Source: Salinibacterium hongtaonis
GTDB lineage: Bacteria; Actinomycetota; Actinomycetes; Actinomycetales; Microbacteriaceae
Length of the DNA stretch: 64,000 bases
Assembly (NCBI RefSeq): GCF_003065485.1
Contig: NZ_CP026951.1
Coordinates: 248,001-312,000 of the forward strand
Reading direction: 5' to 3'
Of the stretch, positions 16,679 through 25,751 are shown in pieces (within the stretch, counting starts at the first letter, position 1; each line of letters opens with the position of its first letter). The notes under the pieces were generated by a model. That model was given only the letters and a program-made list of their open reading frames with translations. It did no database searches and had not been told where the DNA came from. The position numbers and the translations under genes were made by a program.

Positions 16679-17641
16679 CTACGGCAGGATCGTCGCGAAG
16701 TCGGGGATCGACTGAATCATGCCGAACTTCTTTGCCCGCTCGCCGAGGAGGGTGACCGAACCGGTGTCGATGTGGGTGGTGAACGAGGGCAGCGTGAGGC
16801 GGGTGCGTACATCCGCTCCCGTCTTGATGAACGAGGTCAGGGAGTCGCGAACAAGTCCGGGCTTGGTTCGTGCGAGGTCGTAGGAGCGCTGCAGCGCCAT
16901 GCGAAAACGCTCGACAACCTCAGGCTTCTTCTCGGTGAAAGCCGATGAGGCGACATACATCGAGACCGTGAGGTTGCGGTCGAACTCCGCGTAGGGGTAC
17001 GAAATAATGCGCATCCCAGCGAGACGCGCGGTGGTCAAGAAGGGCTCCGTGACGAGGGCCGCATCAACTGCGCCGCTGTTGATCGAGCCAACCGCGTCGA
17101 CGAACGGCACGGTCTTCCAGGTAGCGAGCTCTGCGGGAACGTTGGCCGCGAGCATTGCGTCCCGCATGACGAACTCGTTGGTTGAGCCGCGTGAGTCGAC
17201 TCCGATTGTGCGACCGGTGAGATTGGAGAGCGACGTGATGTCGGAGTCGGGGCGCACCATGATTGCCGCGTAGTCGAGCTGGGCGTTGCCGGAACTCGCG
17301 GCAGCGCCGCTCAAGATGTCGATCGCGGCCCCGCCTTCGATTGCCGAGAGCACGGAGAGGGTGTCGGCGTAGCCGAAGTCAAAGCGGTCCTCGCCCAGCG
17401 CGGTGAGCAGCGAGCTGCTCGATGCGCTCAGCGAGTTAATGGTGACCGTGAGGTTGAGTTCGTCGAAGACCCCCTCCTGGATGCCCAGATAGAGAGGGGC
17501 GAGGTCGACACCGGGGACCACGCCAACCGAAACCGAGGCGGCGCCCGAAGACTCGGCTGCGTCTGCTCCACCACATCCCGAGACAATCAAAGGAATTGAG
17601 GTGGCGACGGCAGCGATCGCGAGAAGACGGGCATTCTTCAT
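16679..17641 (-). CDS. NMT1/SsuA-like ABC substrate-binding lipoprotein, no partner genes nearby
   Basis: A 320-residue periplasmic-binding protein of the nitrate/sulfonate/thiamine-precursor class. The N-terminus MKNARLLAIAAVATSIPLIV leads into the lipobox VSGC at about residues 20-23. VGVVPGVDLAPLYLGIQEGVF near residues 37-57 is the typical start of the NMT1 domain. ATG 17641 has GAGGAG about 4 bases upstream. No permease or ATPase of this class is in the window, so the partner transporter must be encoded elsewhere or be absent. Ligand unknown. Confidence 0.85.
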   Translation of the reverse strand: MKNARLLAIAAVATSIPLIVSGCGGADAAESSGAASVSVGVVPGVDLAPLYLGIQEGVFDELNLTVTINSLSASSSSLLTALGEDRFDFGYADTLSVLSAIEGGAAIDILSGAAASSGNAQLDYAAIMVRPDSDITSLSNLTGRTIGVDSRGSTNEFVMRDAMLAANVPAELATWKTVPFVDAVGSINSGAVDAALVTEPFLTTARLAGMRIISYPYAEFDRNLTVSMYVASSAFTEKKPEVVERFRMALQRSYDLARTKPGLVRDSLTSFIKTGADVRTRLTLPSFTTHIDTGSVTLLGERAKKFGMIQSIPDFATILP

Positions 17642-17832
17642 GAGACTCCTCGGCGGAGAGAGAGGGAGGGGGGAATATCGACGTGCGGGTTGTCGATATC
17701 TGGTCAGTTTTACATACCGCTGGCCTGAGTTGGTGCCCCAGCTCGGGGGGCAAAGCGCCGCAACTATCTCGACGTCAAGACACTTTGACAAGAGCGGGTA
17801 AGATTGATGCGGCCCAACGAGAGGAAGCATCA

Positions 17833-19050
17833 GTGTCAAAGATCAAGGTTGAAGGAACGGTCGTCGAGCTCGACGGAGACGAGATGACTCGCATCATCTG
17901 GCAGAAGATCAAGGACACCCTGATCCACCCCTACCTCGATGTGACCCTCGAGTATTACGACCTCGGCATTGAGAGCCGCGACGCGACCGATGACCAGATC
18001 ACGATCGACGCAGCCCACGCCATTCAGAAGCACGGCGTCGGCGTCAAGTGCGCGACCATCACCCCCGACGAGGCCCGCGTCGAGGAGTTCGGCCTCAAGA
18101 AGATGTGGAAGTCGCCGAACGGCACGATCCGCAACATCCTCGGCGGCGTTATCTTCCGCGAGCCGATCATCATCTCGAACATCCCGCGTCTGGTTCCCGG
18201 CTGGAACAAGCCGATCATCATTGGCCGCCACGCCTTCGGTGACCAGTACCGCGCCACGGACTTCAAGTTCCAGGGCAAGGGCAAGCTCACGGTTGAATTC
18301 GAACCCGAAGACGGCTCAGAGCCCATGAAGTTCGAGGTCTACGACGCACCCGGCGACGGCATCGCCCAGGTTCAGTACAACCTCGACTCGTCGATCATCG
18401 ACTTTGCTCGCGCGTCGCTCAACTACGGCCTCAGCCGCAACTACCCCGTCTACCTGTCGACGAAGAACACGATCCTCAAGGCATACGACGGCCGCTTCAA
18501 GGACATCTTCGAAGAGGTCTACGAGACCGAGTTCAAGGCGCAGTTCGAGGCCGCCGGTCTCACCTACGAGCACCGCCTCATCGACGACATGGTCGCTTCG
18601 GCCATGAAGTGGGAGGGCGGCTACGTCTGGGCCTGCAAGAACTACGACGGCGACGTTCAGTCGGACACCGTCGCGCAGGGCTTCGGCTCGCTCGGCCTCA
18701 TGACCTCGGTGCTCAGCACGCCGGACGGAAAGGTCGTCGAGGCGGAGGCTGCCCACGGCACCGTCACGCGTCACTACCGCCAGCACCAGGCCGGCAAGCC
18801 CACCTCGACCAACCCGATCGCCTCGATCTACGCCTGGACGCGCGGTCTCGCGCACCGCGGCAAGCTCGACGGCAACCAGGCTCTGATCGACTTCAGCCTC
18901 ACGCTTGAGGATGTTGTCATCAAGACGGTCGAGTCGGGCAAGATGACCAAGGACCTCGCATTGCTCGTCGGGCCCGACCAGGCCTACCAGACGACCGAGG
19001 AGTTCCTCGCGACCCTCGACGAGAACCTCAAGGCTCGTATGGCAGCGTAA
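17833..19050 (+). CDS. icd: NADP-dependent isocitrate dehydrogenase (homodimeric, eukaryotic-like type)
   Basis: A 405-residue enzyme that oxidatively decarboxylates isocitrate to 2-oxoglutarate with NADP in the TCA cycle. The sequence follows the type found in yeast and human IDH1: [14 protein letters not shown] at the start, SPNGTIRN (phosphate/isocitrate loop), and [10 protein letters not shown], where the NADP-binding region lies. GTG 17833 is preceded by GAGGAA. A TTGACA hexamer at 17785 has no -10 at proper distance, so the promoter is not assigned. A strong terminator follows. Confidence 0.97.
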   Translation: MSKIKVEGTVVELDGDEMTRIIWQKIKDTLIHPYLDVTLEYYDLGIESRDATDDQITIDAAHAIQKHGVGVKCATITPDEARVEEFGLKKMWKSPNGTIRNILGGVIFREPIIISNIPRLVPGWNKPIIIGRHAFGDQYRATDFKFQGKGKLTVEFEPEDGSEPMKFEVYDAPGDGIAQVQYNLDSSIIDFARASLNYGLSRNYPVYLSTKNTILKAYDGRFKDIFEEVYETEFKAQFEAAGLTYEHRLIDDMVASAMKWEGGYVWACKNYDGDVQSDTVAQGFGSLGLMTSVLSTPDGKVVEAEAAHGTVTRHYRQHQAGKPTSTNPIASIYAWTRGLAHRGKLDGNQALIDFSLTLEDVVIKTVESGKMTKDLALLVGPDQAYQTTEEFLATLDENLKARMAA

Positions 19051-19060
19051 GACCGCTGCT

Positions 19061-19100
19061 GAGAAGGCCCCCGCATCCGGTTGGATGTGGGGGCCTTCTC
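19061..19100 (+). terminator. Terminator of icd
   Basis: 18-bp stem (19061-19078 with 19083-19100) with a single G-U wobble and the loop GGTT, starting 11 bases after the icd stop. The T tract is weak (GTTAAT). Confidence 0.85.
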
Positions 19101-19188
19101 GTTAATCCGGGCTGGGGTCCGAGCTCCGTGCCCTCAGCGTTCCATAGTTCTAACTAGGGGCGCTTAAGCCGAAAAATCCTTGCATCCG

Positions 19189-19215
19189 GTTTGTTTGTAC
19201 GCTTTACTAACAAAC
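19189..19215. promoter_or_regulatory. Promoter with inverted-repeat operator of the ROK regulator operon
   Basis: GTTTGTT (19189-19195) and its reverse complement AACAAAC (19209-19215) flank the core promoter. TTGCAT (19180-19185) and TTTACT (19203-19208) form -35 and -10 with 17-base spacing. The right arm ends immediately before the ATG at 19216, so the mRNA is probably leaderless and autorepressed. Confidence 0.7.
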
Positions 19216-20358
19216 ATGACGACGGAGTTCATGACGGGACGCGCGCTTCGGCCAACGGCCAAGCGGCTCCCAGAGCACGCCCGCAGCCACAACCTTTCGC
19301 TCGTGCTTCAGACGCTGTACAGCGACGGCAGCCGCAGCAGGGCCGACATCGCGCGCGAGACAGGACTCACCCGGGTCACCATCTCCGACCTCGTTTCGGA
19401 ACTCATGGCCGAGGGGCTCATTGTCGAGATAGGCCAGCGCGAAGGCACCCGTCCGGGAAAGCCAGCGACGCTGCTCGACCTCAATCGGGGGGCCTTTCAG
19501 ATAATCGGGCTCGACCTCAGTGCCTTCGAGATTTTTAGGGGCGCGGTGCTCGACCTCGACGGAACCATCCTCGAACGGGCAGAGCTTCCGCTCGCCGAGA
19601 GCACGGGGGCGGATGCCACGGCTAAGGTGGCAGCGCTCATCGAGGAGCTGATCTCCCGCGCTACTGCGCCCATCCTCGGAATCGGCGTCGGCTCACCCGG
19701 TGTTGTTGACCCTGCCGGGGTCGTGCTCGGCGCCCCCAACCTCGGATGGCGCGGCGAACCCCTGCAGGCCACGCTTGAGGCGATGTTCTCGCTGCCCGTC
19801 ATCGTGGCTAATGATGCGAACGCCGCAGTGCTCGCCGAGCATAGCTTCGGCGAGGCCGACCGCGACATGATGCTCATCAAGGTGGGCCACGGAGTTGGCG
19901 CAGGACTCTTGCTCGGGGGCTCACTCCTGCACGGCAGCCGCTTCGCCGCTGGCGAGCTCGGGCATGTCGTTGTGGGCACCAGCGGCGGCGCGCAGTGCGT
20001 CTGCGGCAAGCAGGGGTGCCTCGAAACCTGGCTTTCTACCCCGCGTCTTGCGGCGGCGCTTGCCGCAGCCACAGCATCCGGAGCTCCAACGGATCCCATT
20101 CTTCGGGAGGCAGGACGGCACCTCGGTATTGCCCTCGCCCCCGTCGTCGGTGCGCTCAATCTCGCAGAGATCGTGCTCAGCGGACCGAGTGACCTGCTCG
20201 ACGGCGCCCTTACCGAGAGCGCCGTCGACACGCTCCGTGCCCGAACTATGGCCGAGTTCCACGACGACCTAACGGTGCGGATGACAACCCTCGGCGAGGA
20301 CATCGTCATGCGCGGCGCGGCCGCCATGGTGCTCTCGGGGCAGCTCGGAGTCTCCTGA
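19216..20358 (+). CDS. ROK-family transcriptional repressor of the amino-sugar operon
   Basis: A 380-residue NagC/XylR-type repressor. A winged helix at about residues 28-85 (RADIARETGLTRVTISDLVS) precedes a ROK sugar-sensing domain with the zinc cluster CVCGKQGCLE intact. It ends 58 bases before the binding-protein gene and probably leads the seven-gene operon. The ATG at 19216 is supported by the promoter, which leaves no room for a ribosome site. The inducer is expected to be an amino-sugar phosphate or related sugar, inferred from the downstream genes. Confidence 0.9.
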   Translation: MTTEFMTGRALRPTAKRLPEHARSHNLSLVLQTLYSDGSRSRADIARETGLTRVTISDLVSELMAEGLIVEIGQREGTRPGKPATLLDLNRGAFQIIGLDLSAFEIFRGAVLDLDGTILERAELPLAESTGADATAKVAALIEELISRATAPILGIGVGSPGVVDPAGVVLGAPNLGWRGEPLQATLEAMFSLPVIVANDANAAVLAEHSFGEADRDMMLIKVGHGVGAGLLLGGSLLHGSRFAAGELGHVVVGTSGGAQCVCGKQGCLETWLSTPRLAAALAAATASGAPTDPILREAGRHLGIALAPVVGALNLAEIVLSGPSDLLDGALTESAVDTLRARTMAEFHDDLTVRMTTLGEDIVMRGAAAMVLSGQLGVS

Positions 20359-20416
20359 CTCCTCCACGCGTGGCCGCCCGGCCACATTCTCCGGTACCAA
20401 GAGAGAAGGACGCGAT

Positions 20417-21700
20417 ATGAAGAAGAAGCTCGGAGTGCTCGCTGCGACAACAGCGGCAGCGCTCCTGCTGGCGGGATGCGCCGGTGGCGCGCCCGCAGAC
20501 GAATCAGGCAACGACATCACCCTGTGGCTCATGGGAGGTGACACCCCGGATACCCTGCGCGACTACCTTAAGACCGAGTACGCAGACGCAACCGGGGGCA
20601 CCCTAACCATTGAGGAACAGGGCTGGGGCGACGCAATTGCGAAGCTGACCACCGCACTCCCCGACGCCGAGAATACCCCGGACGTTGTGGAGATCGGAAA
20701 CACGTGGTCGCCCACCTTCACCAATGTCGGCGCATTCAGCGACATAACCGACATGGTGGACGAACTCGGTGGCGACGAACTGCTGCCCTCTTTTGTCGAG
20801 GTCGGCACAGTCGACGGCGCTAACTACGCGTTGCCGTACTACTTCGGCTCCCGCTACGTGTTCTACCGCAAGGACCTGTGGGCAGCGGCGGGCAAGCAGG
20901 TTCCGACCACGCTCACCGAGTTCAACGAGACGGCGGCATCGCTGCGTACCGATGGCCAGTCCGGCTTCTACATCGGCGGAGAAGACTGGCGCAACGCGAT
21001 CTCATGGGTGTTCGCGAACGACGGTGACCTCGCCAAGAAAGATGGCGACGAGTGGGTTTCGACCCTCTCGGACGACAACACCATTGCGGGGCTTGAGCAG
21101 TTTCAGGCTCTGTTCCAGAACGCATCCAACGCACCCGTCACCGAGGCCGACAGCACCCCGTGGGTCAACATCAACAACAACGAGACAACGGGCGCGCCAG
21201 AGGCCGCAACGATCATCGCTCCCGGATGGGCGCACTGGTCGATCGGTGACGTAACCCCTGACCCCGATGACGCAACCAAGACGGTGGCGACATGGAACGA
21301 CGAGGTCTTCGGTGTCTTCCCCCTGCCTGCCGTCGACGGGGGAGCAGCTCCGGTCTTCGCTGGTGGTTCGAACATCGCCATCTCCGCCAAGAGCAAGAAT
21401 CAGGATGCTTCGCGTGAGCTTCTGAAGATCATCTTCTCTGCGGAGTACCAGCAGATGCTGGGCGAGAACGGCCTCGGCCCCGCCAACCTCGAATACGCAT
21501 CCTCGCTGGGCGACGACCAGTTTGCGGAAGCGCTCATCGAATCGGCAAAGAACTCCAAGCTCACGCCTGCCGCTCCCGGTTGGGCCGCTGTCGAGGGCTC
21601 CGGCCTGCTGGAGGAGTTCTTCGGCAAGGTTGCGGGCGGTGGCGACATCGCCTCCCTCGCTGCCGAGTACGACGAGAAAATCGGCGCGCTGCTCAACTAG
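20417..21700 (+). CDS. Carbohydrate ABC substrate-binding lipoprotein (amino-sugar oligosaccharide)
   Basis: A 427-residue MalE-family extracellular binding protein. The N-terminus MKKKLGVLAATTAAALLLA leads to the lipobox LAGC. ITLWLMGGDTPDTLRDYLK is typical of the mature start in this family. ATG 20417 has AAGGA 7 bases upstream. The downstream GH3 hexosaminidase and amino-sugar enzymes suggest a ligand such as chitobiose or a GlcNAc-containing wall fragment. Confidence 0.92.
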   Translation: MKKKLGVLAATTAAALLLAGCAGGAPADESGNDITLWLMGGDTPDTLRDYLKTEYADATGGTLTIEEQGWGDAIAKLTTALPDAENTPDVVEIGNTWSPTFTNVGAFSDITDMVDELGGDELLPSFVEVGTVDGANYALPYYFGSRYVFYRKDLWAAAGKQVPTTLTEFNETAASLRTDGQSGFYIGGEDWRNAISWVFANDGDLAKKDGDEWVSTLSDDNTIAGLEQFQALFQNASNAPVTEADSTPWVNINNNETTGAPEAATIIAPGWAHWSIGDVTPDPDDATKTVATWNDEVFGVFPLPAVDGGAAPVFAGGSNIAISAKSKNQDASRELLKIIFSAEYQQMLGENGLGPANLEYASSLGDDQFAEALIESAKNSKLTPAAPGWAAVEGSGLLEEFFGKVAGGGDIASLAAEYDEKIGALLN

Positions 21701-21746
21701 CAGCTCAACACCAGCCAGCAGACGACCACAAGGAAGGAGGATCGCC

Positions 21747-22628
21747 GTGAAACGCATGCCACAGGTTCTGCTGCTCCCGGCGATCCTCATCCTGCTGCTG
21801 GGGATGGGCTACCCGCTCGTGTGGCAGGCCGTGACCTCGCTACAAGAATTCGGCCTAGCGCAGCAGTTTGGCCAGGCGGCCCCCTTCGTGTGGTTCGACA
21901 ACTATGTGACCCTGGCAACAGACCCCGAGCTCTGGGCGGTGGTCGCGCGGTCCCTCATGTTCTGCGTGGTCACCGCCGTCGTCACCCTCGTTATTGGCCT
22001 CCTCTGTGCCCTGCTCATGATGGTCATCGGCAAGGCTCCCCGTTTGATCCTTCAGATCGCACTGCTGCTGGCGTGGGCGATGCCGGTTGTTGCTGCGATG
22101 ACCGTGTGGATCTGGCTCTTCGATCGCCGTCGAGGCGTGATCAACTACGTGCTCGACATGATCCCCGGCGTCGACATGTACCGCTTCGACTGGCTCGAAA
22201 CACCGATGACGTTCTTCTTTGTCGCGAGTGTGATCGTGGTCTGGATGTCGGTGCCCTTCGTCGCCTTCTCGTCTTACGCGGGCCTGACCCAGGTGTCAGA
22301 AGAAGTTCTTGAGGCAGCGCAGATCGATGGCGCAACCCCGTGGCAGCGGCTCAAGCACATCATCCTGCCGATGATCAAACCCGTCATCACGATCGTCTTT
22401 TTGCTTCAGCTGATCTGGAACCTCAGGGTCTTCACGCAGATCACCATGCTTCAGGATGCGGGCAGCAAGTCGGGCGACTTCGACCTGCTCGGCACCTATA
22501 TCTACAAGCTCGGCACGCGGGCCCAAGACTTTGGCATGGCGTCGGCCGTTTCCGTGCTCGTGCTTGCGCTGACGATTGCGCTCAGCTGGTTCTACATCCG
22601 CAGCCTGCTCAAGGAGGACCAGTCATGA
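21747..22628 (+). CDS. Sugar ABC permease, MalF/NgcF type
   Basis: A 293-residue membrane protein with six predicted hydrophobic segments. The EAA loop that contacts the ATPase is seen as EAAQIDGATPWQRLKHIILP (about residues 191-210). GTG 21747 is preceded by AAGGAGG at 6 bases. It overlaps the next permease by four bases. No cognate ATPase is encoded in the operon, so a shared MsiK-type ATPase elsewhere is likely, as is usual for actinobacterial sugar importers. Confidence 0.93.
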   Translation: MKRMPQVLLLPAILILLLGMGYPLVWQAVTSLQEFGLAQQFGQAAPFVWFDNYVTLATDPELWAVVARSLMFCVVTAVVTLVIGLLCALLMMVIGKAPRLILQIALLLAWAMPVVAAMTVWIWLFDRRRGVINYVLDMIPGVDMYRFDWLETPMTFFFVASVIVVWMSVPFVAFSSYAGLTQVSEEVLEAAQIDGATPWQRLKHIILPMIKPVITIVFLLQLIWNLRVFTQITMLQDAGSKSGDFDLLGTYIYKLGTRAQDFGMASAVSVLVLALTIALSWFYIRSLLKEDQS

Positions 22629-23464
22629 CCCGATCCAGCGTGCGGCGCGGCCTGCTGGGCGCACTGGCGATCGTCGTCGCTCTTGCGTGGGCCTCTCCCG
22701 TCTATTGGATGGTCAACTCCTCTCTTCTGCCGACGGCCCGGCTCGAATCCTTTGTGCCCACGTTTGTTCCCTTGGGCGGGTCGCTCAACAACTTCACTGC
22801 GGCACTGGCCGACGGGAGCTTCTATTCCGCTTTGGGCATGAGCGTCTCGGTTACCCTGATCGCCGTCGTGTTTTGCCTGCTCTTTGCGTTTCTTGCGGCG
22901 GTCGCAATCAGCCGTTTTCGCTTTCGGGGGCGCAAAACCTTCGTGCTCGCCGTGCTCATCGTGCAGATGCTGCCGGCCGAGGGCCTCTTCATTGCGCAAT
23001 ACAAGATGGTTGCCGGGATGGGGCTGCTCAACTCGGTGATCGGCGTCAGCGTCATCTACATTGCGGCGGTCGTGCCGTTCACGATTTGGATGCTGCGCGG
23101 TTTCGTCGCCGGAATCCCGATCGACCTAGAAGAAGCAGCCATGGTCGACGGGCTCAGCCGAACGCAGGCGTTCATGCGCATCACCTTTCCCCTGCTCGCA
23201 CCCGGCCTGATCGCATCCGGTGTCTACGCATTTCTTCAGGCATGGAACGAATTCACGGTGGCACTCGTGCTGCTGCCGGCCGAGGCTAGCCAAACACTGC
23301 CGCTCTGGTTGCGGGGTTTTGTGCAGGCGAGTGCCACGCGGGCGACTGACTGGGGCCAGGTTATGGCTGCCTCAACCCTCGTGGCCGTGCCCGTGATCAT
23401 CTTCTTTCTCATCGTTCAGGGCCGCCTCACATCGGGCCTTGTGAGCGGGGCGGTCAAGGGATGA
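22625..23464 (+). CDS. Sugar ABC permease, MalG/NgcG type
   Basis: A 279-residue membrane protein with six predicted hydrophobic segments; the EAA loop is EEAAMVDGLSRTQAFMRITF (about residues 169-188). It is the second channel subunit of the amino-sugar importer. ATG 22625 overlaps the previous stop, and its own stop overlaps the GH3 start, both as ATGA. Confidence 0.93.
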   Translation: MTRSSVRRGLLGALAIVVALAWASPVYWMVNSSLLPTARLESFVPTFVPLGGSLNNFTAALADGSFYSALGMSVSVTLIAVVFCLLFAFLAAVAISRFRFRGRKTFVLAVLIVQMLPAEGLFIAQYKMVAGMGLLNSVIGVSVIYIAAVVPFTIWMLRGFVAGIPIDLEEAAMVDGLSRTQAFMRITFPLLAPGLIASGVYAFLQAWNEFTVALVLLPAEASQTLPLWLRGFVQASATRATDWGQVMAASTLVAVPVIIFFLIVQGRLTSGLVSGAVKG

Positions 23465-24843
23465 GCGCTTGCGGCGTGATCATGCTCGGGTTTGCCGGAA
23501 CCGAGCTGCCAGAGTGGGTCGCTGCTCGCCTGCGGGGCGGGGTCGGCGGGGTGTGCCTGTTCGGCGACAACATCGAGTCACCCGCACAGGTTCGGGCTCT
23601 GACCGCCGATATTCGGCAGGCGAATCCGCACGCAGTGATCGCGATCGACGAAGAAGGCGGTGACGTAACCCGCCTCTACTATGCGACCGGTTCGCCCTAC
23701 CCGGGCAATGCCATCCTGGGCCGCATAGACGATGAGGCATATACGGCCTCGGTGGCGGAATCCGTCGGCCACGAGTTGCGATCGGTCGGCGTGAATCTCA
23801 CATTCGCGCCCGACATCGACATCAACTCGAACCCCGATAACCCCGTCATCGGGGTTCGCAGCTTCGGGTCGACCCCCGAGCTCGTGGCCCGCCATGCAGC
23901 GGCGTGGGTAAGGGGGCTGCAATCGACCGGAGTGGCCGCGAGCGTGAAGCACTTTCCCGGGCACGGCGATACGGCGCAGGATTCTCACCTCGCTCTGCCG
24001 GTAGTCGACCGCAGCAGGGTGGAGTTGGAGGCGCGCGAGCTAGTGCCGTTCGCCGCAGCAGTTGCCGCCGGAACGGCATCGATTATGACGTCGCACATTC
24101 TGCTGCCGCAGCTTGATGCGGATGCGCCTGCGACCCTGTCGCCGCGCATCCTGCAGGGGCTACTGCGCGACGAATTTGGGTTCGACGGCCTCATCGTCTC
24201 GGATGCGCTCGACATGAAGGGCGCGAGCGAGCAGATCGGCATACCCGAGGCGGCCGTTCGCGCGATCATCGCCGGATGCGATTTGCTCTGCATAGGACCC
24301 GCAAACACCGACGAGCAGATCGGTGAGATTGAGGCGGCCATCGATGCCGCCGTGACCGAGGGCCGCATCTCGCCTTCCCGCATGCGCGACGCCGCCGACC
24401 GGGTGCTTGCGCTCGCGCGCAGCTACCCCGCCGAGGCGCAGAGAGGACCACACGACGGGCCGCAGTGTGATCTCGACCGCACCATCGCCGCGTTCGATGT
24501 GCGGACCGGGACCCGGCCAGGGCCAACCGCCACGATCGTTGCGCTCGAGACTCCCACCAACATCGCCGTCGGCGCTGCGCCATGGGGGCTTCCCGCCCAC
24601 GTGCGCGTCAGTGAGGGCGACCGGTTGCCGGATGTGGCGGGACAGCTTGTGGTGATTGGCCGCGATAATCATCGGCATGGATGGGTGCGTGACCTCATCG
24701 ACGAGGCGCGGGCGACCAGTTCGGATGTCGTCGTCGTCGACATGGGGTGGCCGTCGGACGACCGCGCCTATGCCGACGTGGCAACCTTTGGTGCCTCCCG
24801 ACACGTGGGGGATGCCTTGGCGAAGTGGTGGGCGCAGGAATGA
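23461..24843 (+). CDS. GH3 beta-N-acetylhexosaminidase, cytoplasmic NagZ type
   Basis: A 460-residue glycoside hydrolase family 3 protein. The NagZ signature KHFPGHGDTAQDSH supplies the catalytic His/Asp loop, and VSDALDMKGA carries the nucleophilic aspartate. There is no signal peptide, so the enzyme works on imported disaccharides. The C-terminal 130 residues lack obvious catalytic motifs and are typical extra length in actinobacterial members. Coupled start and stop (ATGA) with both neighbours fits hydrolysis of a GlcNAc-X disaccharide followed by phosphorylation. Confidence 0.92.
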   Translation: MSACGVIMLGFAGTELPEWVAARLRGGVGGVCLFGDNIESPAQVRALTADIRQANPHAVIAIDEEGGDVTRLYYATGSPYPGNAILGRIDDEAYTASVAESVGHELRSVGVNLTFAPDIDINSNPDNPVIGVRSFGSTPELVARHAAAWVRGLQSTGVAASVKHFPGHGDTAQDSHLALPVVDRSRVELEARELVPFAAAVAAGTASIMTSHILLPQLDADAPATLSPRILQGLLRDEFGFDGLIVSDALDMKGASEQIGIPEAAVRAIIAGCDLLCIGPANTDEQIGEIEAAIDAAVTEGRISPSRMRDAADRVLALARSYPAEAQRGPHDGPQCDLDRTIAAFDVRTGTRPGPTATIVALETPTNIAVGAAPWGLPAHVRVSEGDRLPDVAGQLVVIGRDNHRHGWVRDLIDEARATSSDVVVVDMGWPSDDRAYADVATFGASRHVGDALAKWWAQE

Positions 24844-25751
24844 GAATTGGCGTTGACGTCGGCGGGACCAAGACCGAGGCCGTTCTGGTCGACGGGTCGG
24901 GGGTGGTGCTGCGGCAGGTGAGGCTAGCAACCGGATTCGGGCACGAGGCCGTCGTCGACTCGACCGTGGCCGCGGTCGAGCAACTGGGTGGTCACGATGG
25001 GGTGTCCACAATTGGCGTCGGAATCCCCGGCACGGTGGATCCGGCGACCGGGACGGTCTCGCACGCCATCAACCTCGGCGTTGATCACCTCGATCTCGGC
25101 GCACGGCTCGCCAGCCGGCTGGGGTCAGAGGTGCGCGTGGAGAACGACGTGAACGCCGCAGCGCTCGGCGCGTTTCACCTGCTCGGGGTGCCAGCAACTC
25201 TGTCAATCGCCTACCTCAACTTGGGCACCGGGCTCGCGGCCGGGCTCGTGTTGCGCGGTGAGCTGTGGCGAGGTTCCCGCGGGGCGGCGGGGGAGATCGG
25301 CCACATCCTCATCGACCCTGCCGGCCCGCTCGACTTGGACGGCCAGCCGGGGGGCCTCGAAGCGATGGCATCCGGATCGGGCATCGCCAGGCAGTGGGCA
25401 ACGGGCGAACCCAACGCCGTCAGCGCTGTTCTTGATGCTGCCGACGCGGGGGATCCGCGGGCGGTGCAGATTCGCAGCAGACTATTCGAAGGCGTGGCCT
25501 CTGCCGTTCGTATTCTCGTGCTCACGGTCGATGTGGATGCGGTCGTCATCGGCGGCGGCATTAGCAGGCTTTCTGATCGCATTCTCGAGGGAGTCGAGAG
25601 CGTCATCGACGGCTGGGCTCGGGCGTCACCGTTCATCACGTCTCTCGAATTGGGGTCGCGCATCCGCATCCTTCCCGAGGGGTCTCCCGTGGCGGCGCTC
25701 GGAGCAGCGCACCTCGCAGCGCCTACGTCATCCCCTCGGTTGGTGAGCTGA
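24840..25751 (+). CDS. ROK-family sugar kinase (probable N-acetylglucosamine kinase)
   Basis: A 303-residue ROK kinase. The ATP phosphate motif GVDVGGTKTEAVLVD opens the protein, and GEIGH contains the catalytic-region histidine. The usual zinc cluster CxCGxxGCxE is replaced by LDLDGQPGGLE, leaving only the final glutamate. The repressor encoded first in the same operon keeps its cysteines. The role inferred from neighbours is phosphorylation of GlcNAc released by the GH3 enzyme, feeding NagA and NagB. It overlaps nagB as TGATG. Confidence 0.87.
   Translation: MRIGVDVGGTKTEAVLVDGSGVVLRQVRLATGFGHEAVVDSTVAAVEQLGGHDGVSTIGVGIPGTVDPATGTVSHAINLGVDHLDLGARLASRLGSEVRVENDVNAAALGAFHLLGVPATLSIAYLNLGTGLAAGLVLRGELWRGSRGAAGEIGHILIDPAGPLDLDGQPGGLEAMASGSGIARQWATGEPNAVSAVLDAADAGDPRAVQIRSRLFEGVASAVRILVLTVDVDAVVIGGGISRLSDRILEGVESVIDGWARASPFITSLELGSRIRILPEGSPVAALGAAHLAAPTSSPRLVS

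Noticed and set aside
17785-17804. TTGACA near TAAGAT as an icd promoter
   Set aside because: Only 8 bases separate the two hexamers; a normal promoter needs about 17.
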